Of a stretch of DNA of 64,000 nt, positions 51,930 to 61,915 are shown in pieces (position 1 is the stretch's first letter; the number at the start of each line of letters is the position of its first letter). Both the position numbers and the translations under genes were made by a program. The stretch comes from Sphingomonas koreensis (GTDB lineage Bacteria > Pseudomonadota > Alphaproteobacteria > Sphingomonadales > Sphingomonadaceae). The stretch lies in contig NZ_PGEN01000001.1 of NCBI RefSeq assembly GCF_002797435.1, forward strand, positions 2,478,501 to 2,542,500. The letters run 5' to 3'. The notes beneath the pieces were generated by a model, which was not told the origin of the DNA, made no database searches, and saw only the letters and a list, made by a program, of their open reading frames with translations.

Positions 51930-52727
51930 TCAAAGGGCTTCCAGCCGGGCCAGGCCGTAACCCGCAAGTGCGGGCGCAAGCGCGTGCGCGGCATCATCGA
52001 GTCGGGTGAACACCGCGATGCCGGGCGGTGGCACATCCGGCCATTCCTGTCCCTCGGTCAGATAGGCGATTCGCCGCGCGATACCCGGCCCGCCATCGAC
52101 GAAGGTCACCGGATGCAGCGCGACGGCGGCGAGCTCGGCCTCGACCAGCGGGAAATGGGTGCAGGCATTGACGATCACGTCGATCCGCTCGCCGCCCGGC
52201 TGGTCGAATAGCCCTTCGAGCACCGCGCGGAAGCGTGCGGGATCGGGCATCTCGCCGTGCAGTTTCGCTTCGGCGAGCTGGACCAGCTCCGCGCTGCCGT
52301 GCCGGATCACCATGCAATCCGCTGCAAACTGGGCGGCGAGATTATCGACATAGGGCTGGCGGACGGTGGCCTCGGTGCCGAGTACGCCGATCACGCGAGT
52401 CTTCGATAGCAAGGCGGCGGGTTTGATCGCGGGGACGGTGCCCACAATCGGGATATCGAGTGCGGCGCGGACATGCGCGAGCGCAATCGTCGATGCGGTG
52501 TTGCAGGCGATGACGATCAGCCGCGGCCGGTACCGCTCGGCCAGCCGCCCGAGCAGCGCGGGCACGCGCGCCGCGATCTCTTCCTCGCTTCGGATCCCAT
52601 AGGGAAAGCCGGCGCTGTCCGCGGCATAGACGAGCGGCGCCTGCGGCAGCAGTGCGCGGGCGGGAGCAAGCACCGAGAGCCCGCCCACGCCCGAATCGAA
52701 GAAAAGGATGGGCCGGGTATCGGCCAT
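51930..52727 (-). CDS. murI: Glutamate racemase
   Basis: The product has 265 residues from MADTRPILFFDSGVGGLSVL. The two catalytic cysteines lie in VIACNTAST (about Cys76) and NACTHFPLVEAEL. The enzyme supplies D-glutamate for peptidoglycan. It is divergent from plsY. The frame is open further upstream but is not family-like. Confidence 0.95.
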   Translation of the reverse strand: MADTRPILFFDSGVGGLSVLAPARALLPQAPLVYAADSAGFPYGIRSEEEIAARVPALLGRLAERYRPRLIVIACNTASTIALAHVRAALDIPIVGTVPAIKPAALLSKTRVIGVLGTEATVRQPYVDNLAAQFAADCMVIRHGSAELVQLAEAKLHGEMPDPARFRAVLEGLFDQPGGERIDVIVNACTHFPLVEAELAAVALHPVTFVDGGPGIARRIAYLTEGQEWPDVPPPGIAVFTRLDDAAHALAPALAGYGLARLEAL

Positions 52728-52806
52728 ATTGCGAGATCGCCTGACTTGATGTTGTTGCGCCCGCTTATCGAAATACCTAGCTTCGGCGCAAGCAAGGGGA
52801 CGCACG

Positions 52807-53412
52807 CTGACGACCGAAATTCTCTGGGGAACGCCGACGCTGGCGCTGCTGCTGGGCTATTTTCTCGGCTCGGTCCCGTTCGGCGTGCTGCTCACGCGGA
52901 TTGCTGGTGCCGGCGATCTGCGTACAATCGGATCGGGCAATATCGGCGCGACCAACGTGCTGCGCACCGGCCGCAAGGGGCTGGCCGCAGCGACGCTGCT
53001 GCTCGACCTGCTCAAGGGGGCGGCGGCGATCTGGATCGCCGAAGCGTTGTGGCCCGGCAATGGCGTCGTTGCAGCGGCGGGGGCCTTTTTCGGACATTGC
53101 TACCCGGTCTGGCTGAAGTTCCGCGGCGGCAAGGGCGTGGCGACGCTGATGGGCATCGTCCTTGCCCTCCATTGGCCGTCGGCTTTGATCTATGCGGCGG
53201 TGTGGCTCGGCCTGCTCGCTGCGCTCCGTATCTCCTCGGTTGCCGGCATGCTCGCCGCGGTCAGCGCACCTGCCAGCGCCGCTTGGTTCGGCCGGTTCGA
53301 TATCGTGCCGCTGCTGCTCGGACTCGCGCTGATCGTGCTGTGGAAGCATCGCGAGAATATCGCGCGGCTGCTTGCCGGGACGGAGCCGCGCATCGGCCGA
53401 AAGAATGGGTGA
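52807..53412 (+). CDS. plsY: Acyl-phosphate:glycerol-3-phosphate acyltransferase, probable CTG start
   Basis: The product has 201 residues if read from the CTG at 52807 (LTTEILWGTPTLALLLGYF), with AAGGGGA upstream. The first ordinary start, GTG at 52885, would remove the first membrane helix and motif 1 (GSVPFG), so a non-standard start is likely. Motif 2 is GSGNIGATNVLRTG and motif 3 FRGGKGVAT. PlsY adds the first acyl chain to glycerol 3-phosphate at the inner membrane. It overlaps dprA by 8 bp. Confidence 0.88.
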   Translation: MTTEILWGTPTLALLLGYFLGSVPFGVLLTRIAGAGDLRTIGSGNIGATNVLRTGRKGLAAATLLLDLLKGAAAIWIAEALWPGNGVVAAAGAFFGHCYPVWLKFRGGKGVATLMGIVLALHWPSALIYAAVWLGLLAALRISSVAGMLAAVSAPASAAWFGRFDIVPLLLGLALIVLWKHRENIARLLAGTEPRIGRKNG

Positions 53413-54490
53413 GGGCGAGACCGACCTCGCCCGCCTCCGGCTGATCCGCTCCCCGCGCATCGGCCCCGTCACCTACCGCCAGCTGATCGCCCGCTTCGGA
53501 ACTGCCGAGGCGGCGCTCGACGCGTTGCCCATGCTGGCGCTGCGCGGCGGCGGTGCTGCGCCGGTGATCGCCGATGCAGGCATGGCGCAGCGCGAGATGG
53601 CTTCAGCGGCAAAGCTGGGGGCGCGGCACCTGTTTCTCGGCGATCCCGCCTATCCGCCGTTGCTCGCCGAGCTGGAGACGGCGCCCCCGGTGCTGATCAT
53701 GCGAGGCGATCTGGCCCTGGCGCATCGCCCGTGTGTTGCGATGGTCGGCGCACGCAACGCGTCGGCTGCGGCCTGCCGCTTCGCCCGCCAGCTTGCCTTG
53801 GGCCTGGCAGAGGCCGGGACAACGATCGTGTCCGGGCTGGCGCGCGGGATCGACACCGCGGTGCACCAGGGCTCGATCGGGAACGGCACGGTCGGCGTGA
53901 TCGCGAGCGGGATCGACATCGCCTTTCCGCCCGAGAATCGCGATCTTCAGGAACGGGTGGCGCTTGAAGGTCTGCTGCTCGCCGAGCAGCCGCCGGGCGC
54001 CGAGCCGCTCGCCCGCCATTTCCCGTCGCGCAACCGCATCATCGCGGGGCTGGCGCAGGGAACGGTGGTGGTCGAGGCGGCACCGCGCTCGGGATCGCTG
54101 ATCACCGCGCGCATCGCCGCGGAGGCCGGTCGCGAGGTGATGGCCGTGCCCGGATCGCCGCTCGATCCGCGCGCGCAGGGTTGCAACCTGCTGATCCGCG
54201 AAGGGGCGACGCTGGTCCAGAATGTCGAGGATATCCTGGAGGCGATCCGGCCGATCGACGCGCGGGCGGTCCGCGCGCCGGCCGGACGTTTCGAGAGTGA
54301 ACCCGCGGCCGAACCGGGCGAGGCCGAGCGCCGCCGGATCGAGGCGCTGCTGGGTCCGGTGCCGGTGCCGGTCGACGAATTGATCCGGCAGGCCGGCATT
54401 CCGGCCGCTGCCGTGCAGCTGGTGCTACTGGAGCTCGAACTGGCCGCGCGGCTGGAGCGGCACGCGGGCGGACGAGTGAGCTTGCGGTAA
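53405..54490 (+). CDS. dprA: DNA-processing protein DprA
   Basis: The product has 361 residues. An N-terminal SAM-like part is followed by the Rossmann fold with VAMVGARNASAAACRFAR, TTIVSGLARGIDTAVHQG, FPSRNRIIAGL and EAAPRSGSLITARIA. The C-terminal winged-helix-like part is also present. DprA loads RecA on incoming single-stranded DNA during transformation. It starts inside the end of plsY. Confidence 0.95.
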   Translation: MGEGETDLARLRLIRSPRIGPVTYRQLIARFGTAEAALDALPMLALRGGGAAPVIADAGMAQREMASAAKLGARHLFLGDPAYPPLLAELETAPPVLIMRGDLALAHRPCVAMVGARNASAAACRFARQLALGLAEAGTTIVSGLARGIDTAVHQGSIGNGTVGVIASGIDIAFPPENRDLQERVALEGLLLAEQPPGAEPLARHFPSRNRIIAGLAQGTVVVEAAPRSGSLITARIAAEAGREVMAVPGSPLDPRAQGCNLLIREGATLVQNVEDILEAIRPIDARAVRAPAGRFESEPAAEPGEAERRRIEALLGPVPVPVDELIRQAGIPAAAVQLVLLELELAARLERHAGGRVSLR

Positions 54491-54500
54491 GCGCAGCGCC

Positions 54501-54929
54501 TCAGGCCGCGCGCAGCCGGATATGCGCGCCTCGGAGCGCCATGGGGTAGAGGATCTCATTCTCCGCCTTCACGCGCTGCTGAAGCGTGTCCAGCAGGGCC
54601 TGAAGGCCGGTCACGAAGCCAGTGCGGTCGGCGGCGATCGCCGGCTCGTGCCATGTCGCGACGAAAACGCGCCAGTCGCGGGCGACCGATGCGTATGCGT
54701 TGATCGCCTCCTCCGCCATAATCCGCTGACCGGCATCGTCGCTTGCGAGCAGCAACGGATAGATCTGCTCGTCCTCGATCGCGAGGTGCGGGGTCAGCAG
54801 CGAATCGAGCTGCCCGAGGCGGGCGGAGAGCGCCGTGGCGCCGGCTCCGTCGTCGATTTCCCGCACAAGCTCCCGGACCACCGCGAAGATGGCGCTGTGG
54901 TCGTGAAGGAGATCCTCGAACGACTGCAT
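54501..54929 (-). CDS. Hemerythrin-like HHE domain protein
   Basis: The product has 142 residues. Iron-ligand residues are spaced as in HHE domains: LLHDHSAIFAVVREL, LTPHLAIEDEQIYPLL, TWHEPAIAAD and VKAENEILYPMA. Such proteins bind a di-iron centre for oxygen, NO or peroxide sensing. It is convergent with dprA and divergent from topA. Confidence 0.85.
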   Translation of the reverse strand: MQSFEDLLHDHSAIFAVVRELVREIDDGAGATALSARLGQLDSLLTPHLAIEDEQIYPLLLASDDAGQRIMAEEAINAYASVARDWRVFVATWHEPAIAADRTGFVTGLQALLDTLQQRVKAENEILYPMALRGAHIRLRAA

Positions 54930-55065
54930 TCCGACTGGCCTAACGGTGGAATCCCACCATTCGATAACCGGAATGGGTTAAGAACCCGCCGCATCCGCCT
55001 CTTGACGCCCGGCGGCACGCCTTCCCATCCTCGCGCGTATACGCGAAGCCTCAAATCGGAACCCC

Positions 55066-57615
55066 ATGCAGCTGGTCATCGTCGAATCGCCCGCCAAGGC
55101 GAAAACCATCGAGAAATATCTGGGCAAGGACTATCGCGTCCTCGCTTCCTACGGCCATGTCCGCGACTTGCCGCCCAAGGATGGATCGGTGAAGCCCGAC
55201 GAGGGCTTCGCGATGGACTGGGAGACCTATGCCGACAAGGCCAAGCAGCTGAAAGCGATCACCGATGAGGCGAAGAAGGCCGACCGCCTGATCCTCGCCA
55301 CCGACCCCGATCGCGAGGGGGAGGCGATTTCGTGGCATGTGCAGGAGCTGCTGGCGAAGAAGAAGGCGCTGCCCAAGGAAGTCGAGCGCGTCACTTTCAA
55401 CGCGATCACCAAGCCTGCGATTCTCGCGGCGATGGCCGCGCCGCGCCAGCTCGATACTGACCTGATCGACGCCTATCGCGCCCGCCGCGCGCTCGACTAT
55501 CTGGTCGGATTCACCCTGTCGCCGGTGTTGTGGCGCAAGCTGCCGGGCGCCAAGTCCGCGGGGCGGGTCCAGTCGGTCGCGCTGCGCCTGATCGTCGAGC
55601 GCGAGCGCGAGATCGAGCTGTTCAAGGCCCAGGAATATTGGAGCGTCACCGCGCATCTCGAGCATGACGGCACCGCGTTCGACGCGCGGCTAGTGCGGTT
55701 CGAGGGCAAGAAGCTCGACCGGCTTTCGATCGGCGACGAGGGGACGGCCAACCGCGCCAAGGCCGCGGTCGAGCAGGGGCGCTTCACCGTCGCCTCGGTC
55801 GAGACCAAGCCGGCGATGCGCAACCCGCCGCCGCCCTTCACGACGTCCACGCTCCAGCAGGAGGCTGCGCGCAAGCTCGGCTTCTCGGCGAGCCACACGA
55901 TGCGGATCGCGCAGGGGCTCTATGAGGACGGTGCGATCACCTATATGCGGACCGACGGCGTGCAGATGGACGGCAGCGCCATCGACGCCGCGCGCAAGGC
56001 GATCGTGGGCCGCTATCAGGCGAGCTACATCCCGGACAAGCCGCGCCAGTACCAGACCAAGGCCAAGAACGCACAGGAAGCGCACGAGGCGATCCGCCCG
56101 ACCGATTTCAGCCGCGACAAGGCGGGATCGGGCGATCATGCCAAGCTCTACGACCTGATCTGGAAGCGCGCGCTGGCGAGCCAGATGGCGTCGGCACGGC
56201 TTGAGCGCACCACGGTCGAGCTGGAGGAGCCGACCGGCCAGGACGCTCTGCGCGCGACCGGCCAGGTGGTGCTCTTCCCCGGCTATCTCGCGCTCTACGA
56301 AGAGGGCCGCGACGACGAGGGCGACGAGGATTCGCGCCGCCTGCCGGTGATCCGCAACGGCGACACGCCGGCCAAGAAGGGCGTCGATGCCGAACAGCAT
56401 TTCACCCAGCCGCCGTCGCGCTTCTCCGAAGCCTCGCTGGTCAAGCGGATGGAGGAACTCGGCATCGGCCGCCCCTCGACCTATGCCTCGATCATCCAGG
56501 TGCTCAAGGATCGCGCCTATGTCCGCGTCGAGAAGAACCGCTTCTTCGCCGAAGAGACCGGCCGCCTCCTGACCGCATTCCTCGAGCGGTTCTTCGAGAA
56601 ATACGTCAACTACGACTTCACTGCCGGGCTCGAGGAAGAACTGGACGATGTGTCGGGCGGCCGCGCCGGCTGGCAGGCGGTGCTCGAGGCGTTCTGGAAG
56701 GATTTCCGCCCGCGCACCGACGAGGTGATGGAGCGCAAGCCGAGCGAGGTGACCGAGGCGCTCGACAAGTTCCTCGAACCCTATCTCTTCCCCGACAAGG
56801 GCGATGGCAGCGATCCGCGCCTCTGCCCGGCATGCGGTGAGGGGCGCCTTGCGCTGCGCGGCGGCAAGTTCGGCGCGTTCGTCGCCTGCTCCAACTATCC
56901 CGAGTGCAAGTTCACCCGCCGCTTCGGCCAGCCGGGCGGCGCCGAGGGTGGCGATACCGGGCCGGAGGTGATCGGTCAGGATCCGGTGACGGGCGAGGAC
57001 ATCTCGCGCCGCTCGGGCCGGTTCGGGCCTTACATCCAGCGCGGCGAGGGCAAGGAAGCGGCACGCGCCTCCATCCCCAAGGACATACCGGAGTTCGATC
57101 TCGACTGGGCGGTGCGGCTGCTAAGCCTGCCGCGCACGATCGGTGATCACCCCGAAAGCGGCAAGCCGATCACTGCCTCGATCGGCCGCTATGGCCCCTA
57201 TCTGGCGCATGACGGCAAGTACGCGCGGCTGTCCTCGACGATGGACGTGTTCGAGACGGGCATGAACGCCGCGGTGGTCAAGCTGGCCGAGGCGGCGGCA
57301 GGCGGCGGGCGTGCGCGCGGTGCGAGCCGCGAGCCGCTCAAGGTCTTTGGCGCCCATCCCGAATCGGGCGCGGAGATCAAGCTGATGGAAGGCCGCTTCG
57401 GCCCATACCTCACCGACGGCACGACCAACGCGACGCTGCCCAAGTCTGTCGATCAGGCAACGCTGACGCTCGAGGAGGCGGTGCAGCTGATCGACGCCAA
57501 GGCAGCGGCGGGCCCGGCCAAGAAGAAGGGTCGAAAGGCTCCGGCCAAAAAGGCCGCCGCGAAGAAAGCGCCCGCGAAGAAGGCCCCTGGCAAGAAGGCG
57601 GCAGCAAAGGCGTGA
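55066..57615 (+). CDS. topA: DNA topoisomerase I
   Basis: The product has 849 residues. The Toprim part starts MQLVIVESPAKAKTIEKYLG and has TDPDREGEAISWH. The catalytic Tyr is in GAITYMRTDG (Tyr293). One zinc-ribbon (CPACGEGRLALRGGKFGAFV, CSNYPEC) and Ig-like repeats (GRFGPYI) follow, then a lysine/alanine-rich tail, common in alphaproteobacterial TopA, for DNA contact. It relaxes negative supercoils. Confidence 0.98.
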   Translation: MQLVIVESPAKAKTIEKYLGKDYRVLASYGHVRDLPPKDGSVKPDEGFAMDWETYADKAKQLKAITDEAKKADRLILATDPDREGEAISWHVQELLAKKKALPKEVERVTFNAITKPAILAAMAAPRQLDTDLIDAYRARRALDYLVGFTLSPVLWRKLPGAKSAGRVQSVALRLIVEREREIELFKAQEYWSVTAHLEHDGTAFDARLVRFEGKKLDRLSIGDEGTANRAKAAVEQGRFTVASVETKPAMRNPPPPFTTSTLQQEAARKLGFSASHTMRIAQGLYEDGAITYMRTDGVQMDGSAIDAARKAIVGRYQASYIPDKPRQYQTKAKNAQEAHEAIRPTDFSRDKAGSGDHAKLYDLIWKRALASQMASARLERTTVELEEPTGQDALRATGQVVLFPGYLALYEEGRDDEGDEDSRRLPVIRNGDTPAKKGVDAEQHFTQPPSRFSEASLVKRMEELGIGRPSTYASIIQVLKDRAYVRVEKNRFFAEETGRLLTAFLERFFEKYVNYDFTAGLEEELDDVSGGRAGWQAVLEAFWKDFRPRTDEVMERKPSEVTEALDKFLEPYLFPDKGDGSDPRLCPACGEGRLALRGGKFGAFVACSNYPECKFTRRFGQPGGAEGGDTGPEVIGQDPVTGEDISRRSGRFGPYIQRGEGKEAARASIPKDIPEFDLDWAVRLLSLPRTIGDHPESGKPITASIGRYGPYLAHDGKYARLSSTMDVFETGMNAAVVKLAEAAAGGGRARGASREPLKVFGAHPESGAEIKLMEGRFGPYLTDGTTNATLPKSVDQATLTLEEAVQLIDAKAAAGPAKKKGRKAPAKKAAAKKAPAKKAPGKKAAAKA

Positions 57616-58061
57616 CGCCGGATTTCCGCGATTACCTTCCGGGGGACGCGGAAGCCTGTCTCGCGTTGTTCGACGCCAATTGCCCGCGTTTCTTCGCGCC
57701 TGGAGAGCGCGCGGACTATGCGGCGTATCTGGATCGGGTGTCGGCGTATCGCGTTTGCATGACGGATGGCGTCGTCAGCGGCGCGTTCGGGGTTGCACCC
57801 GGCTTGCCGGGGCGGGCGGATCTCAACTGGATCCTGATCGATCCCGCATTGCATGGCGTGGGTATCGGGCGGGCTATGATGCTGGCCGCGATGGCGGACG
57901 CGCACGGAAGGGGCGCCACGGCCCTCGACATTGCGGCGAGCCAGCATTCGGCGCCGTTCTTCGCCCGCTTCGGTGCACGCGAATTGTCCCATGTGCCGGA
58001 TGGCTGGGGACCCGGGATGCACCGGATCGATATGGTGCTGGAGATTACCTCACCAGGTTGA
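57612..58061 (+). CDS. GNAT-family acetyltransferase
   Basis: The product has 149 residues with a GTG start overlapping the topA stop (GTGA). FRDYLPGDAEACLALFDANC opens it, and WILIDPALHGVGIGRAMMLA holds the acetyl-CoA loop (HGVGIG). FFARFGARELSHVPDGWGPG closes it. Substrate unknown. It directly abuts the convergent Sel1 gene. Confidence 0.82.
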   Translation: MTPDFRDYLPGDAEACLALFDANCPRFFAPGERADYAAYLDRVSAYRVCMTDGVVSGAFGVAPGLPGRADLNWILIDPALHGVGIGRAMMLAAMADAHGRGATALDIAASQHSAPFFARFGARELSHVPDGWGPGMHRIDMVLEITSPG

Positions 58062-58358
58062 TCACGCAGCGCGCAGCGTGGTCATCTGCAGCCAGGAACG
58101 GGCCTGCTTCTGCGCTTCGATGATCTCGCGCGCGGTCATGTCCTCGGCCACCTCGGCGCGCATGTACGGCGCGTGAGCGCTGCCCTTGAGGGCCGCGATA
58201 TTGAACCATTTATGCGCTTCGATCAGGTCGACATCGATGCCTGCCGCGCCGCTCGAATAGACCATGCCGAGCTCATAGGCCGCGTCGGCGCTTCCGCGCG
58301 CCGCGTCGGCCAGCCGGCTATCGATCAGGAACTGTGCGCTCTTAAGACTGTTGCCCAT
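58062..58358 (-). CDS. Short Sel1-like repeat protein
   Basis: The product has 98 residues from MGNSLKSAQFLIDSRLADAA. One Sel1-type unit is visible (DAAYELGMVYSSGAAGIDVD, then LIEAHKWFNIAALKGSAHA) followed by a partial one. Such proteins mediate protein contact. It is complete as a small gene. An in-frame upstream ATG at 58409 is possible but lacks family-like sequence. Confidence 0.8.
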   Translation of the reverse strand: MGNSLKSAQFLIDSRLADAARGSADAAYELGMVYSSGAAGIDVDLIEAHKWFNIAALKGSAHAPYMRAEVAEDMTAREIIEAQKQARSWLQMTTLRAA

Positions 58359-58436
58359 GACATTGCCCCACTTTTGATCTGTATCCTCATGGGACGCAGC
58401 CTGCGGCAATCATGGTAACCAAAGCGTTAACGACGT

Positions 58437-59276
58437 TTATGCGGGTTCCACCGCGATGTTGTCGATGAGCCGCGTGCCCCCGATCCGTGCGGCGGCGAGC
58501 AGGCGGCGCGGCTGGCCTGCGACCGGCGCACCCAGCGTCTCGGCGTCCGCCAGCTCGACATAATCGACCTCGAACCCGGCGGCTTCGAGCGATGCACGCG
58601 CGGTCGCCAGGGCGGTTTCTGTATCGTCGCCCTTCTCGATCGCTCTGGCCGCGACGCCCAGCGCACGCGGCAACGCTACCGCTGCGGTGCGATCCTCCGG
58701 CATCAGGTAGACGTTGCGCGAGGAGAGGGCGAGGCCGTCATCGTCGCGCTGCGTCGGCACGCCGCGCACATCGATGTCGAAATCGAGGTCCGCGACCATG
58801 CGGCGGATCACGGCGAGCTGCTGGAAATCCTTCTCGCCGAACAGTGCGACATCGGGCTTCACCTGGTTGAACAGCTTCGCGACCACGGTGGCGACGCCGT
58901 CGAAATGGCCCGGCCGCGCGGCGCCGTCGAGCGGCTCGCTGACCCCGGCGACCGAAATGTTGGTCGAGTGCCCCTCGGGATACATCACCTCGACCGGCGG
59001 CAGCCACAGCAGATCGACCCCGGCATCGCTCAGCATGCGCGAGTCGATCTGCTCCTTGCGTGGGTATTTCGCCAGATCCTCGTTCGGCCCGAACTGTTTC
59101 GGGTTGACGAAGATCGACACGACCACGCGGTTGCCGGCAAGCTTGGCCTCGGCCACCAGCGCCATGTGCCCGGCATGCAGCGCGCCCATCGTCGGAACGA
59201 ACGCGACTCGCTCTCCGGCCGCACGATATCCCGAAATGGCATCACGGAGTTCGGGAAGCTGACGGACGGTTTGCAC
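58437..59276 (-). CDS. panC: Pantothenate synthetase
   Basis: The product has 279 residues. VPTMGALHAGHMALV holds the HxGH ATP site, NPKQFGPNEDLAKYPR and FGEKDFQQLAVIRRM are hallmarks, and LSSRNVYL stands for the KMSKS-like loop. It joins pantoate and beta-alanine. It is divergent from mipZ. Confidence 0.97.
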   Translation of the reverse strand: MQTVRQLPELRDAISGYRAAGERVAFVPTMGALHAGHMALVAEAKLAGNRVVVSIFVNPKQFGPNEDLAKYPRKEQIDSRMLSDAGVDLLWLPPVEVMYPEGHSTNISVAGVSEPLDGAARPGHFDGVATVVAKLFNQVKPDVALFGEKDFQQLAVIRRMVADLDFDIDVRGVPTQRDDDGLALSSRNVYLMPEDRTAAVALPRALGVAARAIEKGDDTETALATARASLEAAGFEVDYVELADAETLGAPVAGQPRRLLAAARIGGTRLIDNIAVEPA

Positions 59277-59357
59277 GCGAATGAGGCCTTGGATATGGAC
59301 GGGAAGCGCGGCCTTCTATGGGGGGGAGGCCCAGGGATCAATCAAGGAAGTTAATCG

Positions 59358-60158
59358 GTGGGCGAAGCGTCGAATCCGTTGCATGTGATCGTCTTCGCAA
59401 ACGAGAAGGGCGGGACCGGCAAGTCCACCACCGCCGTCCACACCGCGATCGCGCTGGCGGCGCGGGGCGCGCGGGTTGGCTGTCTCGATCTCGATCATCG
59501 CCAGCGGACGCTGGGCCGCTATCTCGACAACCGCGCCGAGTCGATCAAGCGCAGCGGGCGCGAGCTGCCGATGCCGCGCTACGAGACGCATGACGGCGAG
59601 AGCAACGATCGCTTCTCCGAGTCGCTCGAGCGGCTGGGGGCCGACAGCGACTTCCTGATCATCGATACGCCCGGCCGCGACGACAAGTTCGGCCGGATCG
59701 CGATCACCAATGCGGATACGCTGGTGACGCCGATGAACGACAGCTTCGTCGATTTCGACCTGATCGGGCATGTCGATCCCGACACGTTCAAGGTTGTTCG
59801 CCCCAGTTTCTATTCGGAGCTGATCTGGGATTCGCGGAAGCGTCGCGCCAAGGCCGATGGGGCGACGATCGACTGGGTCGTCCTGCGCAACCGCATGCAG
59901 CATATCGAGGCACGAAACATGAAGCGCGTGTCCGAGGCGATCGACCAGCTCGCCAAGCGCGTCGGTTTCCGCGTCATCCCCGGCCTCAGCGAACGCGTCA
60001 TCTATCGCGAGCTGTTCCCCAAGGGGCTGACGATGCTCGATGCGCGCGAATTCGGGCAGATGGGACTGGCCCATGTCGCCGCGCGTCAGGAGCTGCGCGA
60101 GATGATGGCCGGCCTCGCTTTGCCGGAAACCGTCAGCACCATCCCCGTCTTTGCATGA
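59358..60158 (+). CDS. mipZ: Division-plane ATPase MipZ
   Basis: The product has 266 residues with a GTG start. The ParA-type P-loop is ANEKGGTGKSTTAVH (about 14-28); IIDTPGRDDKFGRIA and PMNDSFVDFDLIG follow, and RNRMQHIEARNMKRV is typical of MipZ. It forms a gradient from the cell pole and blocks FtsZ assembly away from midcell. The J-domain gene follows 10 bp on. Confidence 0.95.
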   Translation: MGEASNPLHVIVFANEKGGTGKSTTAVHTAIALAARGARVGCLDLDHRQRTLGRYLDNRAESIKRSGRELPMPRYETHDGESNDRFSESLERLGADSDFLIIDTPGRDDKFGRIAITNADTLVTPMNDSFVDFDLIGHVDPDTFKVVRPSFYSELIWDSRKRRAKADGATIDWVVLRNRMQHIEARNMKRVSEAIDQLAKRVGFRVIPGLSERVIYRELFPKGLTMLDAREFGQMGLAHVAARQELREMMAGLALPETVSTIPVFA

Positions 60159-60168
60159 GGACGCAGCG

Positions 60169-60468
60169 GTGATCTGGAAGCTTCTCACCGCCATTGCCAT
60201 CGGCTGGCTCGGCTGGCGCATGTGGCATGGCTGGGGGCGCCCATTGCCCGGTACGCCCAAGCCGGCGCCGGTCCCGCCGCCGCCTGCCGGACCTGATGCG
60301 GACGCGCGCGCCGTGCTCGGGGTCGGTCCCAATGCCGGTCCGGACGAGATCCGCGCCGCGCATCGCAAGCTGATCGCCAGCGTTCACCCCGATCGCGGCG
60401 GCTCGCCGGAACTGACGCGCCAGGTCAACGCCGCGCGTGACCGGCTGCTTCCCAAAACTGGCGATTGA
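60169..60468 (+). CDS. Membrane-anchored J-domain protein
   Basis: The product has 99 residues with a GTG start at 60169. A short N-terminal hydrophobic helix (IWKLLTAIAIGWLGWRMW), a Pro-rich linker, then a compact J-domain: ARAVLGVGPNAGPDEIRAAH with HPDRGG. The HPD motif needed for DnaK is present. Likely a local DnaK partner at the membrane, similar to DjlA-like or TIM14-like forms. Confidence 0.85.
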   Translation: MIWKLLTAIAIGWLGWRMWHGWGRPLPGTPKPAPVPPPPAGPDADARAVLGVGPNAGPDEIRAAHRKLIASVHPDRGGSPELTRQVNAARDRLLPKTGD

Positions 60469-60522
60469 ACTTTCCGTGCCGCTCGCGAATTTGGCGGTTA
60501 TCGATTCACCCCGGAGGCCCAT

Positions 60523-61905
60523 GTGACGCATCGTTTCGATCCGACCTCGCTTCGCGAGTATGATATCCGCGGCATCGTCGGAAAGACGCTGGGGCCGGAC
60601 GATGCGCGTGCGATCGGCCGCGGCTTCGCGACGCTGCTGCGCCGCGCGGGCGGGCATCGCGTGGCAGTGGGCCGTGACGGCCGCGTCTCCTCGCCCGAAC
60701 TCGAAGCAGCGCTGGTGGAGGGTCTCACCGCATCGGGCTGCGACGTCGTGCGCGTCGGTATGGGCCCGACGCCGATGCTCTATTATGCCGAGGCGATCCT
60801 AGAGGTCGATGGCGGCATACAGATAACCGGCAGCCATAATCCCGGCGACTACAACGGCTTCAAGATGGTGTTTCAGCACCGTCCCTTTTTCGGCCAGGAC
60901 ATTCAGGAGATCGGCAAGCTTGCCGAGGCTGGCGACTGGGACGAGGGTGAGGGCACCGTCAGCGATGCGGACATCCTCGATGATTATGTCGGCCGCCTGT
61001 TCGCCGGCTATGCGGGCGGCACGTTCCGCATCGGCTGGGATACCGGCAATGGCGCCGCCGGCCCGGTGATCGAGAAGCTGGTACAGCTCCTGCCGGGTGA
61101 GCATCATACGCTGTTCACCGATGTAGACGGCAATTTTCCGAACCATCACCCCGATCCTACCGAAGAGAAGAATCTGGCGGACCTGCGGCGCCTGGTCGCG
61201 GAGAAGAACCTCGATTTCGGACTGGCTTTCGACGGCGACGGCGACCGGATCGGCGCGATCGACGGCGAAGGCCGCGTGATCTGGGGCGATCAGCTTCTGT
61301 CCATTCTGGCCGAACCTGTTCTGAAGAAAGCGCCCGGTGCGACGATCATCGCCGACGTGAAGGCCTCTCAGATGCTGTTCGACCGCGTCGCGGAGCTGGG
61401 TGGCCAGCCGCTGATGTGGAAGACCGGCCACAGCCTGGTGAAGACCAAGATGAAGGAAACCCATTCGCCGCTCGCCGGCGAGATGAGCGGCCATATCTTC
61501 TTCGCGCAGGATTATTACGGCTTCGACGATGCGCAATATGCGGCGGTGCAGCTGATCAACGCCGTCCATCTGATCGGTACGTCGCTGACCGAGATTCGCG
61601 GCAATATGCCTGCCTTCGTCAACACGCCGGAAATGCGCTTCCAGGTCGATGAGAGCCGCAAGTTCGCAGTGATCGATGAGGTACTCGATCGGCTCAAGGC
61701 AACCGGGGCCGACGTCAACGACACCGACGGCGCCCGGGTCAACACGCCTGACGGCTGGTGGTTGCTGCGCGCGTCGAACACGCAGGATGTGCTGGTCGCG
61801 CGCGCAGAGGCGCGCAGCCAGGAGGCGCTCGACCGCCTGCTCGCGCAGATCGACGCCCAGCTTGAGGCGAGCGGGCTGAAGCGCGGTCCGCAGGCAGCGC
61901 ACTGA
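60523..61905 (+). CDS. pgmG: Phosphoglucomutase/phosphomannomutase (PgmG type)
   Basis: The product has 460 residues with a GTG start. The phosphoserine loop is [14 protein letters not shown], the metal site DGDGDRIG and the sugar loop GEMSGHIFF. The start [20 protein letters not shown] is like the Sphingomonas PgmG known from gellan-type exopolysaccharide synthesis. It interconverts hexose 6- and 1-phosphates. Confidence 0.95.
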   Translation: MTHRFDPTSLREYDIRGIVGKTLGPDDARAIGRGFATLLRRAGGHRVAVGRDGRVSSPELEAALVEGLTASGCDVVRVGMGPTPMLYYAEAILEVDGGIQITGSHNPGDYNGFKMVFQHRPFFGQDIQEIGKLAEAGDWDEGEGTVSDADILDDYVGRLFAGYAGGTFRIGWDTGNGAAGPVIEKLVQLLPGEHHTLFTDVDGNFPNHHPDPTEEKNLADLRRLVAEKNLDFGLAFDGDGDRIGAIDGEGRVIWGDQLLSILAEPVLKKAPGATIIADVKASQMLFDRVAELGGQPLMWKTGHSLVKTKMKETHSPLAGEMSGHIFFAQDYYGFDDAQYAAVQLINAVHLIGTSLTEIRGNMPAFVNTPEMRFQVDESRKFAVIDEVLDRLKATGADVNDTDGARVNTPDGWWLLRASNTQDVLVARAEARSQEALDRLLAQIDAQLEASGLKRGPQAAH

Positions 61906-61915
61906 AGCGGGCGCA

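Noticed and set aside
52885..53412. plsY starting at the GTG at 52885
   Set aside because: This would drop the first membrane helix and the conserved GSVPFG motif.
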